Source: Helianthus annuus (taxonomy: Eukaryota; Streptophyta; Magnoliopsida; Asterales; Asteraceae). Taken from it: a DNA stretch of 64,000 nucleotides. The notes below the pieces were generated by a model that was not told the DNA's origin, made no database searches, and worked only from the letters and a program-made list of their open reading frames with translations. Of this stretch, positions 33,170-44,014 are shown one piece after another (position 1 is the first letter of the stretch; each line of letters opens with the position of its first letter). Made by a program: the position numbers and the translations under genes. The stretch covers positions 147,264,003-147,328,002 of the forward strand of contig NC_035441.2 in the NCBI RefSeq assembly GCF_002127325.2, in the 5' to 3' direction.

Positions 33170-33525
33170 TTTTACTTTTCGTTCAAAATTTTGCGAGTTA
33201 ACACGCCGCAACGTGCGTGTGGGGTTCAAAGTTTTTTCGTCTATTTTCCCATTTGAGAAGTTCGCCGCAACGTACGGGTCCTAGATCGACTTAGGTATTT
33301 TTCTATGTTTTACGTTTCAGCCTAAATTTTTCGCATTAACACGCCGCAATGGGTGTGCGTGGTTCAACGATTTTACATCTGCTTTTCATTCGGTTTTATT
33401 TCTCCTTTTCTATTTATTTTGTTTTTATGAGTTTTTCGGCGTTGATCGCTGGTAGTGGTGTAGCACTGGTGTTACTTTGCATGATTTTATGTCCCCCGCT
33501 GCAATACGGGTGCCTTAATACTAGT
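33170..33525 (+). mobile_element. Helitron 3' end (5' end not found)
   Basis: Ends CTAGT (33521-33525) followed by T, ten bases after a short hairpin (CCCG ... CGGG, 33495-33510). Three older-looking copies of a CGCCGCAACGTGCG motif lie upstream (about 33200, 33262 and 33340). This is the layout of a non-autonomous plant Helitron terminus. I could not fix the start. Confidence 0.6.
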
Positions 33526-34289
33526 TTAAATTATTTGAAAAGATGATGCCATATTTTGGTAAAGAAAATGGCTGTCACATACTATGAAGTTGAAATTTCA
33601 GATGACCTCTTCTTCGTTTCTTTTTGGTAGGCTGGTCAAGATGATGACCTCTCCAATAGTATTCAAAAGTCAAACAATAATACTTCTACTACACATGCAA
33701 ATTGAACCCTCCAACTTGCTACATTGGGTCCAAGTTGAACTAGATTAATCAATGTTCTTGCTTCATTTCCTATTTAAATAATTATATAAGTAAAATTAGT
33801 ATGATTTTGCTTATTCAAGATATTACAATAATTATTTGAATACATTGTTGGCGTTTTTAGCGGTAGATTGCCGATAATTATAACTAGGAATTATGGCTGA
33901 CGTGTGTATGCTACCACACCACGATAACACGTAACGATAACAATTAAAAAAACAGTAACAATGACAATATCCAGATATTAACATCTGGAAAGACGTACGA
34001 TAATCGTGAGAAACGTCACAGATAGACTCATCATAATTCCGTATATAAACGAACCACAATGCTCAAATAAATCATAGGCGACCAATAATGCCCGTATACA
34101 ATACTTTAAGGCTATAACCAACAAAGTTAAACATATTAGCTATACCATCCATATAAAAGTATAAACATGCAAAGTCATGACTTGAAACTAGTCAAGCGGC
34201 ACATTTATTGTGACATCATCATCTATACCATTAAATGCTAGAACACCGATAACTAAATCAGGCCAGCAACGTCAAAGGAAGAACATGTC
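33526..34289. other. Intergenic, no feature recognised
   Basis: AT-rich single-copy-looking DNA without long frames or clear repeats. Confidence 0.4.
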
Positions 34290-34297
34290 GTATCCAT

Positions 34298-34530
34298 CAG
34301 TGGCGGAGCTTGACCAAATGTTTTGGGGGGCGGAAAGCCATGGGACCCAATTTATATATTATATAAATATTTAGGCAAAATAATTAGGGGGGGGGGAGGG
34401 GGGAGGGGAGGGGAGCGATCCTTTATAATTTTAAAATTTTTCGATGAAAAATTAGAAATTTTACACTTCTAACTGAAATATGTGGGGGGGGGGGGGTGCA
34501 CCCCCGGGTATCAACTAAGCTACGCCCCTG
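34298..34530. mobile_element. hAT-type MITE with G tracts
   Basis: 233 bp between 8-bp direct repeats GTATCCAT (34290-34297 and 34531-34538). Termini are CAGTGGCGGAGCTTG and, inverted, CAGGGGCGTAGCTTA. Two long G runs lie inside (34387-34414 and 34483-34496). The size, the termini and the 8-bp duplication fit hAT MITEs. Confidence 0.88.
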
Positions 34531-35051
34531 GTATCCATGAAAACGAGAAAAGATTAGCACTACAACCACACCTCATCAAGCCCACTATCATTAGCAGATT
34601 TACCATAAATACCTTACTAACCAACCAAGTACACATTCATTACCAAATACCATCTAACAACACTTATCATCAGGTCCGGTCACACAAAACCAGTTCCCAT
34701 ACCGCCTAACGCTTTCTCTTCTCTTCATATATGTTAAACTTGTTAAAAAAAAGTACATAACTCAAATCCAAAGAATAGGTCAAAACCTACCCTTACGATT
34801 ATTAAACGACCAAACGAAATTGTTTGGCATGTTTCTATATTAACATTTAGCAACATCCCATATTCCATACTCCAAATGGGAATAAACGAAAGTCTTTCTT
34901 TCATTCACCCCACCCCACCCAACCCCAGTTGACGCAAGGTCGGCTGTAAGCAACGACACCGTTTCATTCAAACCCATTTCTTCCAACCCGTTTTCCACGA
35001 TCCACACACATAAATCCCCCTCACAAACCACCCAAAATAACAATAAAAATT

Positions 35052-36656
35052 ATGGGCCAATCCTCCTCCCATTCACCGTCGCCGCCACGGTCAACGTCAA
35101 TCCTCCGCCGGTCAACCACTCTCCCACCCTCCTCCTCTGCCCAATCAGAAACCATTACCGCAACCGGTTCTTACATCGACTATAGTTCCGAAATTCCGGA
35201 CGATTGTTTAGCCCTAATTTTCCAATTTCTAAACTCCGGCGACCGGAAACGCTGCTCGCTGGTATCCAAACGATGGCTACTAGTCGAAGGCCAGAGCCGC
35301 AACCGTCTCGCACTCAACGCACAAGCGGAATTCATCCCGTTCATATCCTCAATGTTTTCACGGTTCGATTCCGTTACAAAACTCTCTCTCCGATGCGACC
35401 GTAGATCCGTTAGCGTAGACGATAACGGTTTAATTTTAATATCTTTCCGGTGCCGGAAACTCACGCGGTTGAAACTCCGTGGATGCCGTGAAGTTACCGA
35501 TATAGGTATGGCAGCGTTAGGTAAAAACTGTAAGGAGTTGAAGAAGTTTTCGTGTGGATCTTGTATGTTTGGGCCTAAAGGTATGAATGCGTTTTTGGAT
35601 AACTGTTCTTCTCTTGAAGAACTTTCGGTTAAGCGGTTACGTGGCGTAACCGACGCTGGAGCCACAGAGCCGATTGGTGTCGGCTCCGCTGCTACGAATT
35701 TAAAATCGATACATCTTAAGGAGCTTTATAACGGTCAGTTGTTCACACCGTTGATTTACGGTGCAAAGAAGCTGAAGACGTTGAAGTTGATTCGGTGTTT
35801 AGGCGATTGGGATAGGGTTTTGGAAACTGTTGCTGGTTCGGATGTTTCGGATAATTCGTTAGTTGAAGTGCATTTGGAGAGAGTTCAAGTGAGTGATGTA
35901 GGTCTTTTGGCGCTATCGAATTGTTCGGGTTTGGAAATATTGCATATTGTTAAGACTCCGGATTGTACGGATGCTGGAGTGATTGCGGTGGCTGGGCGGT
36001 GTAAGTACTTGAGGAAGGTTCATATTGATGGGTGGAAGACGAATAGGATAGGGCATGATGCGTTAATAACGATTGCAAGGCATAGTGTGAATCTTCAGGA
36101 GCTGGTTTTGATTGGGATTAATCCGAGCTCGATAAGTTTGGAACAAATTGCTATGAATTGTAAGAGATTGGAGCGATTAGCGTTGTGTGGGAGTGAGACG
36201 GTAGCGGATGGTGAGATTGCATGTATTGCATCAAAATGTGTTGCATTGAAGAAGCTTTGTATTAAGGGATGTCCTGTGTCTGATGAAGGGATTGAGGCTT
36301 TTGCTTGGGGGTGTCCGAATTTGGTAAAGATTAAGGTAAAGAAGTGTAAGAATGTTACGGGCGAAATTGGGGATTGGCTGCGCGCTAGGAGGGGATCGTT
36401 GGTTGTTACTTTGGATGTTGAAGCGGAAAATGTGGATGCAAGCGCGAGTGAAAGTGGCGCACAAGAAGACCCTGTGGAGTTTCCTGCTACGGTGAGCCTT
36501 GTGGCTGCTACTCAACCTGAGCCACTGGCAACAAGCTCTAGTGGTCGAGGGTCTGTTTTCAAGTCGCGGTTTGGGCTTTTCGGTGGCAGGGGTCTTGTGG
36601 GTTGCACTTTCAGGAGGTGGTCAAGTGGTAACAGTAGTTCCAATGGTAGCTCGTGA
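35052..36656 (+). CDS. SKIP2: F-box/LRR protein, SKIP2/VFB type
   Basis: A single-exon gene of 534 residues. It begins MGQSSS, with Gly2 and Ser/Thr as in an N-myristoylation signal, which is also seen in the Arabidopsis VFB/SKIP2 proteins. After a Ser/Pro-rich leader, an F-box (about residues 47-90, IPDDCLALIFQFLNSGDRKR) is followed by leucine-rich repeats of the Cys-containing type to about residue 460 (for example LTRLKLRGCREVTDIGMAAL, KLCIKGCPVSDEGIEA) and a Ser/Gly-rich tail. The family forms SCF ubiquitin ligases through SKP1/ASK proteins; VFB proteins affect auxin-responsive growth and lateral roots in Arabidopsis. The frame is intact. The tail after residue 460 is longer than in the Arabidopsis proteins as I recall them. 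Which paralogue of the VFB group this matches cannot be said. Confidence 0.88.
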   Translation: MGQSSSHSPSPPRSTSILRRSTTLPPSSSAQSETITATGSYIDYSSEIPDDCLALIFQFLNSGDRKRCSLVSKRWLLVEGQSRNRLALNAQAEFIPFISSMFSRFDSVTKLSLRCDRRSVSVDDNGLILISFRCRKLTRLKLRGCREVTDIGMAALGKNCKELKKFSCGSCMFGPKGMNAFLDNCSSLEELSVKRLRGVTDAGATEPIGVGSAATNLKSIHLKELYNGQLFTPLIYGAKKLKTLKLIRCLGDWDRVLETVAGSDVSDNSLVEVHLERVQVSDVGLLALSNCSGLEILHIVKTPDCTDAGVIAVAGRCKYLRKVHIDGWKTNRIGHDALITIARHSVNLQELVLIGINPSSISLEQIAMNCKRLERLALCGSETVADGEIACIASKCVALKKLCIKGCPVSDEGIEAFAWGCPNLVKIKVKKCKNVTGEIGDWLRARRGSLVVTLDVEAENVDASASESGAQEDPVEFPATVSLVAATQPEPLATSSSGRGSVFKSRFGLFGGRGLVGCTFRRWSSGNSSSNGSS

Positions 36657-38280
36657 CCGTATCTCAGTATTTAAATTTTAAACTTAAACTACAGTAGAGT
36701 TGATCAAAACTTTGTTTCTTTTTCTTTCTGCAACTTATGAGAGGTAATTTGAACACCACCCGAATTACTTCGCATACCACAGTGACCGTTATATGTTGTT
36801 GTTGATGTTGTCGTACCGTTTTAAGTTGTATCTTGTGGCGTGCAAATTAATTTGTGGTCTACAAATCACCTAATATATATGATGACGCTTGATTTCGTTT
36901 TGGTTTCTTGAGCTAGTGTTTATACAGTTGAATCAGGCTTATACTAAAATGAGCATACTCTCTGTTCTAGCTTTATTGAAATGATGCATTGATGACTTTG
37001 TTGTACAACCTAGGATGTTCACTAAACGTAAACCAGTTAAACCAACTGAACCATTCAGCTTGAAGCAAGTCGGCCAGTTTTAAATCTATACGGTTCAGTT
37101 TTAGCAATTTGGCGGATTAAAGGTTTGACCGACGGTTTGGAACTTTAAACCGGCAATGTGATTAAAGGTTTGACCGATGGTTTGGAACTTTAAACCGGCA
37201 ATGTAAACCAGATCAGTCCTTTAGCCTTTAATCCTTTATTATTCTCAAATATTTATTTAGAATACAGTTATGTATACGTATCATATTCATAAACCATATG
37301 TGTCATTTTAAAAATTGAAATACAAACTAATGTTTAAAAAAATCGGCTTAACCATTAAAACCAAATTGTCAAACCCCTAAAACCAGTCGGTCCGACCAAC
37401 CCACCTAAACTAAGCATGTTGGTCTACTGTTTTCGGCAACTGTAATTAGCCGTTTGTCTAATCTTTATTAAAATCGATCGAACCGGACCATAAACAGAGC
37501 TTGGAATCTTTTAAAAGACATATTTTAAGAATACCAAATATCTTTTAGATATAACTATTTTTCCTTATATTATATTGCCTTTATTGGTATCCTAGCTTCA
37601 AAATTGATAGAACTAGGTTTTTCCACAATCGTCGCGAACTTCTTTTGTTATTTAGTCTGTGTTTACATGTGTTTTGAAATCACTACGAGAGCGTTGCGCA
37701 CGAAACCACTGACAAGAATAAAAAGAAAATATAGAAAAAATACTAAAAGATAACCGAAAGAAGATCAACCAAAAAAGTTTTATGGTAATGATGTTGTTCG
37801 TATGAAACCCGTGGTCAGAGATAAGCAAATGGTACTGGGTACCGGTACTGAATTTCCCGAACCGAAAGATCTTAAGTACAAATTCGGTACCGACTTTTGG
37901 CGTCTACCGGTTTTTACTTTCATATACCGGTACCGTAACCGGTATTTTTGGTATCGGTATCGGTTGACACCGAGCTCATCCCTACCCGTAAAGCTGAAAA
38001 AAAGAAATTATTAAAAATTGAGTAAATTAACATATAATATAATATAATATAACATATATATATATATAATATGTTGTTACTGTTCAATAGCTTATATTTT
38101 TAATATATAGGTAAAGGTAATATATAGGTAATTCATATATTGCCCTTCTTAGGTACAAAGTTGTTTCTTCACGGGTTGGATATAACTTGGGTTGGTAAGG
38201 TATTGTTGAAAGAGTGACTCATAAATATCTTTTTTAAAAGGGGATTCTATTCGTATATTGGGAAATCTATTTCCAAACTT
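36657..38280. other. Intergenic downstream of the F-box gene
   Basis: Contains a 45-bp duplication (37115-37204, GATTAAAGGTTTGACCGA-type unit), a GGTACCGGTACC-rich stretch at 37840-37990, and AT dinucleotide runs near 38030-38110. No gene found. Confidence 0.5.
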
Positions 38281-38549
38281 TGACATTCCAATATGGATCG
38301 TATAGGCCTATATAATCCGTATTGGATAAAGTTAAGACATGGCTGACTGACGGGTTCAATGTATGTCTAGCTGCCGGCTTATACAGATCGTATAGGGGTA
38401 TACGATCCGTATTGAGGTCTTGATTTTTTGAGATTTGAATTTTGGTGTGTTGGGTTTGGTTTTTGGTGTTTTGAGTTTGGTTATTGGTTTTTATTGTTGG
38501 TTATTTTTGTTTTAATGAGTTTTAAAATTTTTATTATTTTTATATCGTT

Positions 38550-38760
38550 ACGTATCGGATTATGTCGTGGCGTATTGTATCACATTTTTAACTTTTTAAT
38601 ATTTTATCGTGACGTATTGTAGCGTATCGTGACGTATTGTATCACATTTTTAACTTTATTATATTTTATTGTGACGTATTATAGCGTGTCATGACGTATC
38701 GTATCGCATTTTTAACTATGTTATATTTTATCGTGACGTGTCGTATGATATCATATCACA
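38550..38760. repeat. 62-bp tandem repeat, about three copies
   Basis: Units contain CACATTTTTAAC (38581, 38643 and, as CGCATTTTTAAC, 38705) and repeated GTGACGTATTGTAGCG steps. Within the units CGTATTGTATC-like words recur. Confidence 0.75.
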
Positions 38761-38959
38761 TTATCACCCTTGTACCGTATCGTAGTTGTATTTTGTATTA
38801 TTTTTTATGTTATCGTATTCATGATCTGTGATATTATAACATTATACATTATACATAATCAAGCAAACCAATCTAAACAGTCAAAATAAACAATCACAAA
38901 TATAAATAAACTGAAATTGCAAATTTAACTGTATAATAAGTTTGTATATATACATGACA

Positions 38960-41900
38960 TCGTCCAAAATACATAAACAGTCAAAATACAAAAAAAAGTA
39001 CAACAATCCTAAACCTCTAAATCCGCATCCTGACGCTCCTGGGTCGTGCCTAAGGGCCCCGGATCCTAAGTCGCGCCTGACGACCCCGAATCCTGTCCAG
39101 GGCGAGGCGGCAACGTCGGTATCGGCAATGGGGTCCGACCACGCTCGATAGTCGCCTGTATAACTGGTACGTGCGTGACTACACATATTTTTACAATGAA
39201 ATTACACACGAATTGGTTTTAAATTTATAAAAGTGATTATTACTTTTACATCAAAACACACACGGAAGGGCAAGTGTACCCCGTCATATATGTAGTAAAG
39301 TATCGGTAAGAACCAAGTATCGATCCACGGAAATGGGCGGAGAAATAATACTAGACCTTTGCCACTAAATTACCGGTAAAAACATAAATGGTATTGGTTT
39401 TAACTACACTAAAGTAAGCATAAATAAAAACTTATAAAACATAGTAAAATATATATAAATAGCCTTGCTTAATACACAACCACAGGATGCCAACTAAGTC
39501 AGTTTTGGCACTAGAAGCATTCAGTCAATTTTCCATTTTGAGACAATTAGTATCACTTTCGGGAATCCTAACATGACAATCATTCGGAAAGTTAAAACGA
39601 TAGACACACTTTAACCACCTAAAATTGTTCTTTAACGTGCGATTGATTAATGTCTACAAAAATCTCCTAAAAATAAGTTAGTCATCCGTTAGGAGTTTTC
39701 TAACCTCACTTAATCAAGGAAAGCAACACCGATAAACACAATGCAACCACCGAGACAAGCATAAACTAGATTAAATCACAACCGAATTCATTTTACAAAT
39801 CTTGCACATAAATTCACCAAGATAGCAATTTTGGCCGAAACTACTAACTAAGCTAACAAATCATGGCAGGAATTCGTAACAACACCATCTAACCCGTTAG
39901 AGTCCTTCCGTGAGGGCAAGCTCTCTTGATTAATAATAATTACATTTTATTAAACCACTAACCCGTTAGAGTATCATGGTGCCTACATTTTAACCAAGTT
40001 AAACTAGTTAACCAAATTAAAAGTTTACTAATACATGATTAAATAAGCTTCATTTTGCAACTATCTTACCTAACCAAGCACCAATCATCCAACACAATTA
40101 CTTATAATCAAGAAATCAATATCAATAACAAGGTTGCAAACTAATCATCAAAGATAATCATAGAAAACACTTCAAAATGTCATTACAAACATAGATTGAC
40201 ATACTACAAGCTATAATCAAGCAAGGGATTGTTGTGTTTTTGCCCAAAGGCTTACATTAATACATAATAATCAGTCTAGATGCTTGAAACATAACAAAAT
40301 TATGGAAAGATTTGAGAAACCAAACCATAAACAAGCATAAGAATGAGAATCTGGATAGTAAATGAGCAAAACCGGGCAATGTGGCTTGAATCCGAGTGAA
40401 AGCAGCAGCCTTCGGAGCCTCAAAATCGCTTGCAGAGCTCCCAAAATGTCCAGAGTTACTAATAGAATGGTTCTGTTCTGTTTTTATGCTTTTTCGAAGT
40501 TGCACGGTCGTTCTTGGTTTGGCACGGCCGTGCACTTTAAGCAATTATTGGTGGTGGTCCACCATACCGTGTGACATCAGCAGAGTTGACTGGTCTTCGG
40601 TCTCGCACGGGCGTGCCATGGGCTGCACGGGCGTGCATATCCGGGATCGGGGCTGGTCATCGAATCCGCATGGGGGTGCAACCATTCGCACGGGGGTGCA
40701 ACCAGTCGCACGGGGGTGCGTTGCCGGGATTTCGTTACACTCCTGATCGCACTGGGTGTGCAACGCCGATCTGAGCCTTGTTGTCGCATCCGCACGGGGG
40801 TGCCACCAGTTGCACGGGGGTGCAACGCCAAGCTGAGCCTTATTGTCGCATCCGCACGGGGGTGCCACCAGTTGCACGGGAGTGCAACTTGCCCAGGTCA
40901 GAATTTTCCACAGAATGTTCGCAGTTCATTCGTTTCGCCCGGAAAATCTTCGTTTTCACTATCATCTTGTCTGGTATGTTGTTTTAGGCCTGTAAACAAA
41001 AGTATACATGATTAAGTATCCGCATGACGGTTTTACGGCCGAAAACACATAAAATGGGGATAAAATGGGGGACTAAAATATGTGTAAATTAGCGAATATC
41101 AATAACGCCCTGGATCGCCCGCATAAGAAGGGCCTCAATACGAGCATGATGGGCATCTAACCGCGCCTGCAACAGGCCCTCCATCTGTTGTAACGCAAGC
41201 GCCACAACGTCAGCTGGTGGGAGCTGGTCGTACAGAACGTGCTGGGGGTATTGAGGCACCCCTGTGGCTGCAGCTGCGGTGGCGGTGACGGTGACGCTGG
41301 CGGAGGTGGTGGGTGAACGTGGTCACCATCGGCGTCATCGTTATCGTCGTCGGCATCACCACCTGCCGGCTCTGGCAACTCGTCTGGGAGGTTGACGGGG
41401 ACAAACAATTGCCCGTCCTCTCCTATAAACCGAAGCCCGAGCCTAGGGAAGTCACGCGTTGTGTGCTTGCCGATTAGCGTCTGCCGTGTCAACCTGGTCG
41501 GCTCAACTGTGCCCCTTGGTGAATTGTGGGTCCTCATGGGGAACAAGGCCCAACGAGTGGGCAATACGCGTGATTCTTGGACCGTCTAGTAACAATAACG
41601 TATCCGTTTGCTAAACCCCTTCTTTTTACCCAACCTTCCAAATCATTGCGGGATATAAAATCCTAAGTGAAAAATATGTATAACATTTATAATAATTTTT
41701 CAACAAAAAAATATAACATTTATAATACATTTTAAAAAATATATTACATTTATAATAATATTTTAAACAGAAAAAAATAACATTTATAATACATTTTAAA
41801 AAATAGATAACGTTTATAGTAATATTTTTAACAAAATATATATCATTCGTACCTGATCAGTTTTGTATGAAACTTCAGGGTAAGCGGATTGCTCGTCACC

Positions 41901-42472
41901 CAATGACTCTTGCGCATAAAAAGGCTCACCAACGTCTTGTTGTATGCCCGAGGCACCACTAACGAAAAAGTTATTGCCATAGTCTTCTTGTCCATACGAG
42001 TCACTGTAACCGGTTTCATAATCCGGACACGTATAACCATGATCATCGCTAGGCACAATAACCTGGAAAAACCAACGGTTAAATGATAACGGCACATCAA
42101 AAAGCCTTCTTAATAATAAGTAAATATATGTTTACCTCGTTCAGATCTGGCAACAACGGTTGGTGAGACACAACAAATAAAAAAAACAACGGGTAAAAGG
42201 TAATGGTAAATTTAACACCGAATAGAAAAAAGTAAATAAATACTTACCTCGTTGAGGTCTGGTAACAACGATTGATCATCATTTCCTCTCCCATCGTAAG
42301 AATCAGGAACAACATGCCCCTCCTAATACAAACGGTGTGCTAAGTATTTCATAAACAAAATAAAGAAAACAAGTTAAAAAAAATGCTATACCACACTACT
42401 TCCCGGAATAAACGTGCTCGTGTTTGTGTTGGATGACTCGCCGAAAATGTAATTAAGGTTGAACCAAGACAT
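38960..42472 (-). pseudogene. Unrecognised multi-exon gene remnant inside the candidate transposon
   Basis: Three 5' exons join in phase 0 with GT-AG borders: 42392-42472 (MSWFNLNYIFGESSNTNTST ...), 42248-42322 (ends QSLLPDLNE) and 41853-42062 (VIVPSDDHGYTCPDYETGYS ...). A further coding stretch at 41102-41584 reads GKHTTRDFPRLGLRFIGEDG, then an acidic and Pro-rich linker, then, after a frameshift near 41265, ALALQQMEGLLQARLDAHHA. The solo LTR splits this stretch from a C-terminal piece at about 39010-39159 (TPLPIPTLPPRPGQDSGSS). I do not recognise the family; transposon-borne origin is inferred from the flanking repeats. An extra copy of the exon-2 end (PLLPDLNE plus donor) lies in intron 2 near 42139-42165. 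Confidence 0.45.
39165..41101 (-). mobile_element. Athila-type solo LTR
   Basis: 1937 bp flanked by ATAAC (39160-39164 and 41102-41106). In plus orientation it starts TGGTACGTGCG and ends GCGAATATCA. The phrase GGGCAAGTGTACCCCGTC near 39268 is the inverse of the Athila-type LTR motif seen at 5861-5875. A cluster of CACGGGGGTGC-type palindromes lies at 40499-40890. No internal region or second LTR is present, so it is the product of LTR-LTR recombination. Confidence 0.85.
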
Positions 42473-43059
42473 GGTGGAATCGAATATAAAGAAAAAATGA
42501 AGACAAAGGAATGAATTTTTTGAATCGTCTTCGTCTTCCTCGTTTATAAAGGCCAAGCAGAATGCAAATTCACAGACCAATACGGGCCGTATAGGCCTAT
42601 ACAACCCGTATAGGGCTAATGTACTGTTCCTTTCAATCACTTTATGTCGTCGAGTGACAGAAAGTAACCTCGTACTTAATACGGATCGTATAGGGTTTGC
42701 ATGTGAACTCTATCTGTAGAGTTGATAGACAACCTATTACCAATACGCATCGTATAGCCCTATGCGATGCGTATTAGAGGAGCTTTTGAAGACAGTATGA
42801 GCCTTTGACTGACTTTGGAAATTGAAATTACCCTAATACAGATCGTATAGGTGGTGTCGATTTAATTTTGCAAAATGTGCCAATAATAAGGCGTTTTCAA
42901 AAGGGGGCAGATAATGTTGGAGATGCTGATGTGTTCACAACCAGCCGCTGCTGCGTTTTTTATTTCCTTTTTTTACCACTTCTTCTTTTTTCAAACTACC
43001 GGCATTTTTTTAGTATGTAGTTTAAGTTGTATAATGTTTCCAAGAGACTATCTAGGAGA

Positions 43060-43187
43060 CTTGAAACCATTGGTAGTACTAGTAGCCCAGTGTAAAGGTG
43101 TACGCCAAAGGTGTTGGGTTCGAGGCTTCGAGTCTCAATTGAGGCGTAGGTAGAGTAAGATTATATTAGGGTCGTTCAAAAAAATCT
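43060..43187 (+). mobile_element. SINE-like, tRNA-derived sequence
   Basis: It has a pol III A box (TAGCCCAGTGT, 43083-43093) and B box (GGTTCGAGGC, 43117-43126), with GAGTCTCAATTGAGGCG after them and a short A run at about 43180. No cloverleaf with intact stems, so not a functional tRNA. The ends are approximate. Confidence 0.5.
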
Positions 43188-43344
43188 CGAATACTTGCCA
43201 AAAACCTTCTTTCTGTAATATCATAATTATCGATACATGTCTTGGTAATATGTCTTTATGGTAGTTGATAATCAATAATAAAATCTTTGATAATAACTTG
43301 AATCGTGTTGGTTGCACTTTCTAAAAGTAGTATTTAAAGCGACA

Positions 43345-43520
43345 TTATATGTATTGGGTTACACGAAAATGACTTCGAGCTAATTCAAGAAAAAAAAGAG
43401 TTTTAGACATTAAAAAAGTCTTATTTAAGCATTTATATGTAGTGGGTTACACGAAAATGACTTCGAGCTAATTCAAGAAAATAATAGTTTGACATTAAAA
43501 ACTTTGAGCAAAACACAGAG
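43345..43520. repeat. 88-bp direct duplication
   Basis: The unit TTATATGTA then GGGTTACACGAAAATGACTT begins at 43345 and again at 43433, with minor differences in the A-rich end. Confidence 0.8.
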
Positions 43521-43581
43521 AAACTATATGTTTATTTCTATAAGAATCTGATGTGTTAGTCTCGGCCTCTCGTGACATTGA

Positions 43582-44014
43582 TGTTGGTTCAGTTCTGTTT
43601 ATGCATGAAGAAAACAATATAAATCATACCTGTCACAGCAGATAGTGCAGAGGAGAATCCAGTAATGGAGTTCGACATGCCTGTCATCTTGATCTGGTTC
43701 CTCCTTAGGGTGCTGACTGATGATGGGGACTTAGAGAACCGAAAAGGGGTATCGGTTATGGAGAGGAGGTTTCGTGATGATGTTATGACTAATGGGGTGT
43801 GTGAATTGTGTAACTGAGTAACCCTTAAACCTCCACATAACTCTCCTTATATAAGCACCCAGGAGGAAACCTAATTAGTTACTAAGGGTAATATGGTCCA
43901 TCAACAATTACCAACTAATTAAATAATAGGTTCTAATATATTTTGATCTCTATAATGTAAATGATTATGATGGCTATAGATTAAATATTAATGCGTAATA
44001 TATTTAATCTTACA
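43582..44014 (-). repeat. 3' LTR of the non-coding element
   Basis: 433 bp. The minus strand starts TGTAAGATTAAAT and ends GAACCAACA, and contains the TATA box TTATATAA (43848-43855). Confidence 0.92.

Larger units (their letters stand above)
38281..42860. mobile_element. Candidate large DNA transposon bounded by palindromic subterminal repeats
   Basis: Palindromes built on AATACGGATCGTATAGG and its inverse lie at 38288-38325, 38381-38412, 42579-42612 and 42742-42775, with single arms at 42678-42694 and 42835-42851. The sequence outside the palindromes (TTTCCAAA near GACTGAC or TTGACA) occurs on both sides in opposite orientation. The DNA between holds a minus-strand spliced gene remnant with a solo LTR in it. 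I could not define termini or a target duplication. Confidence 0.4.

Noticed and set aside
37840..38000. GGTACCGGTACC-rich stretch as a regulatory island or transposon (also at 57830-58230)
   Set aside because: Both look like degenerate repeats, but I could not find ends or duplications, so no call is made.
40545..41015. Several overlapping open frames on both strands
   Set aside because: They come from the CACGGGGGTGC motif cluster in the solo LTR, which is GC-rich and low in stops.
43083..43126. A tRNA gene
   Set aside because: A and B boxes are present but acceptor and anticodon stems cannot be formed; a SINE head fits better.
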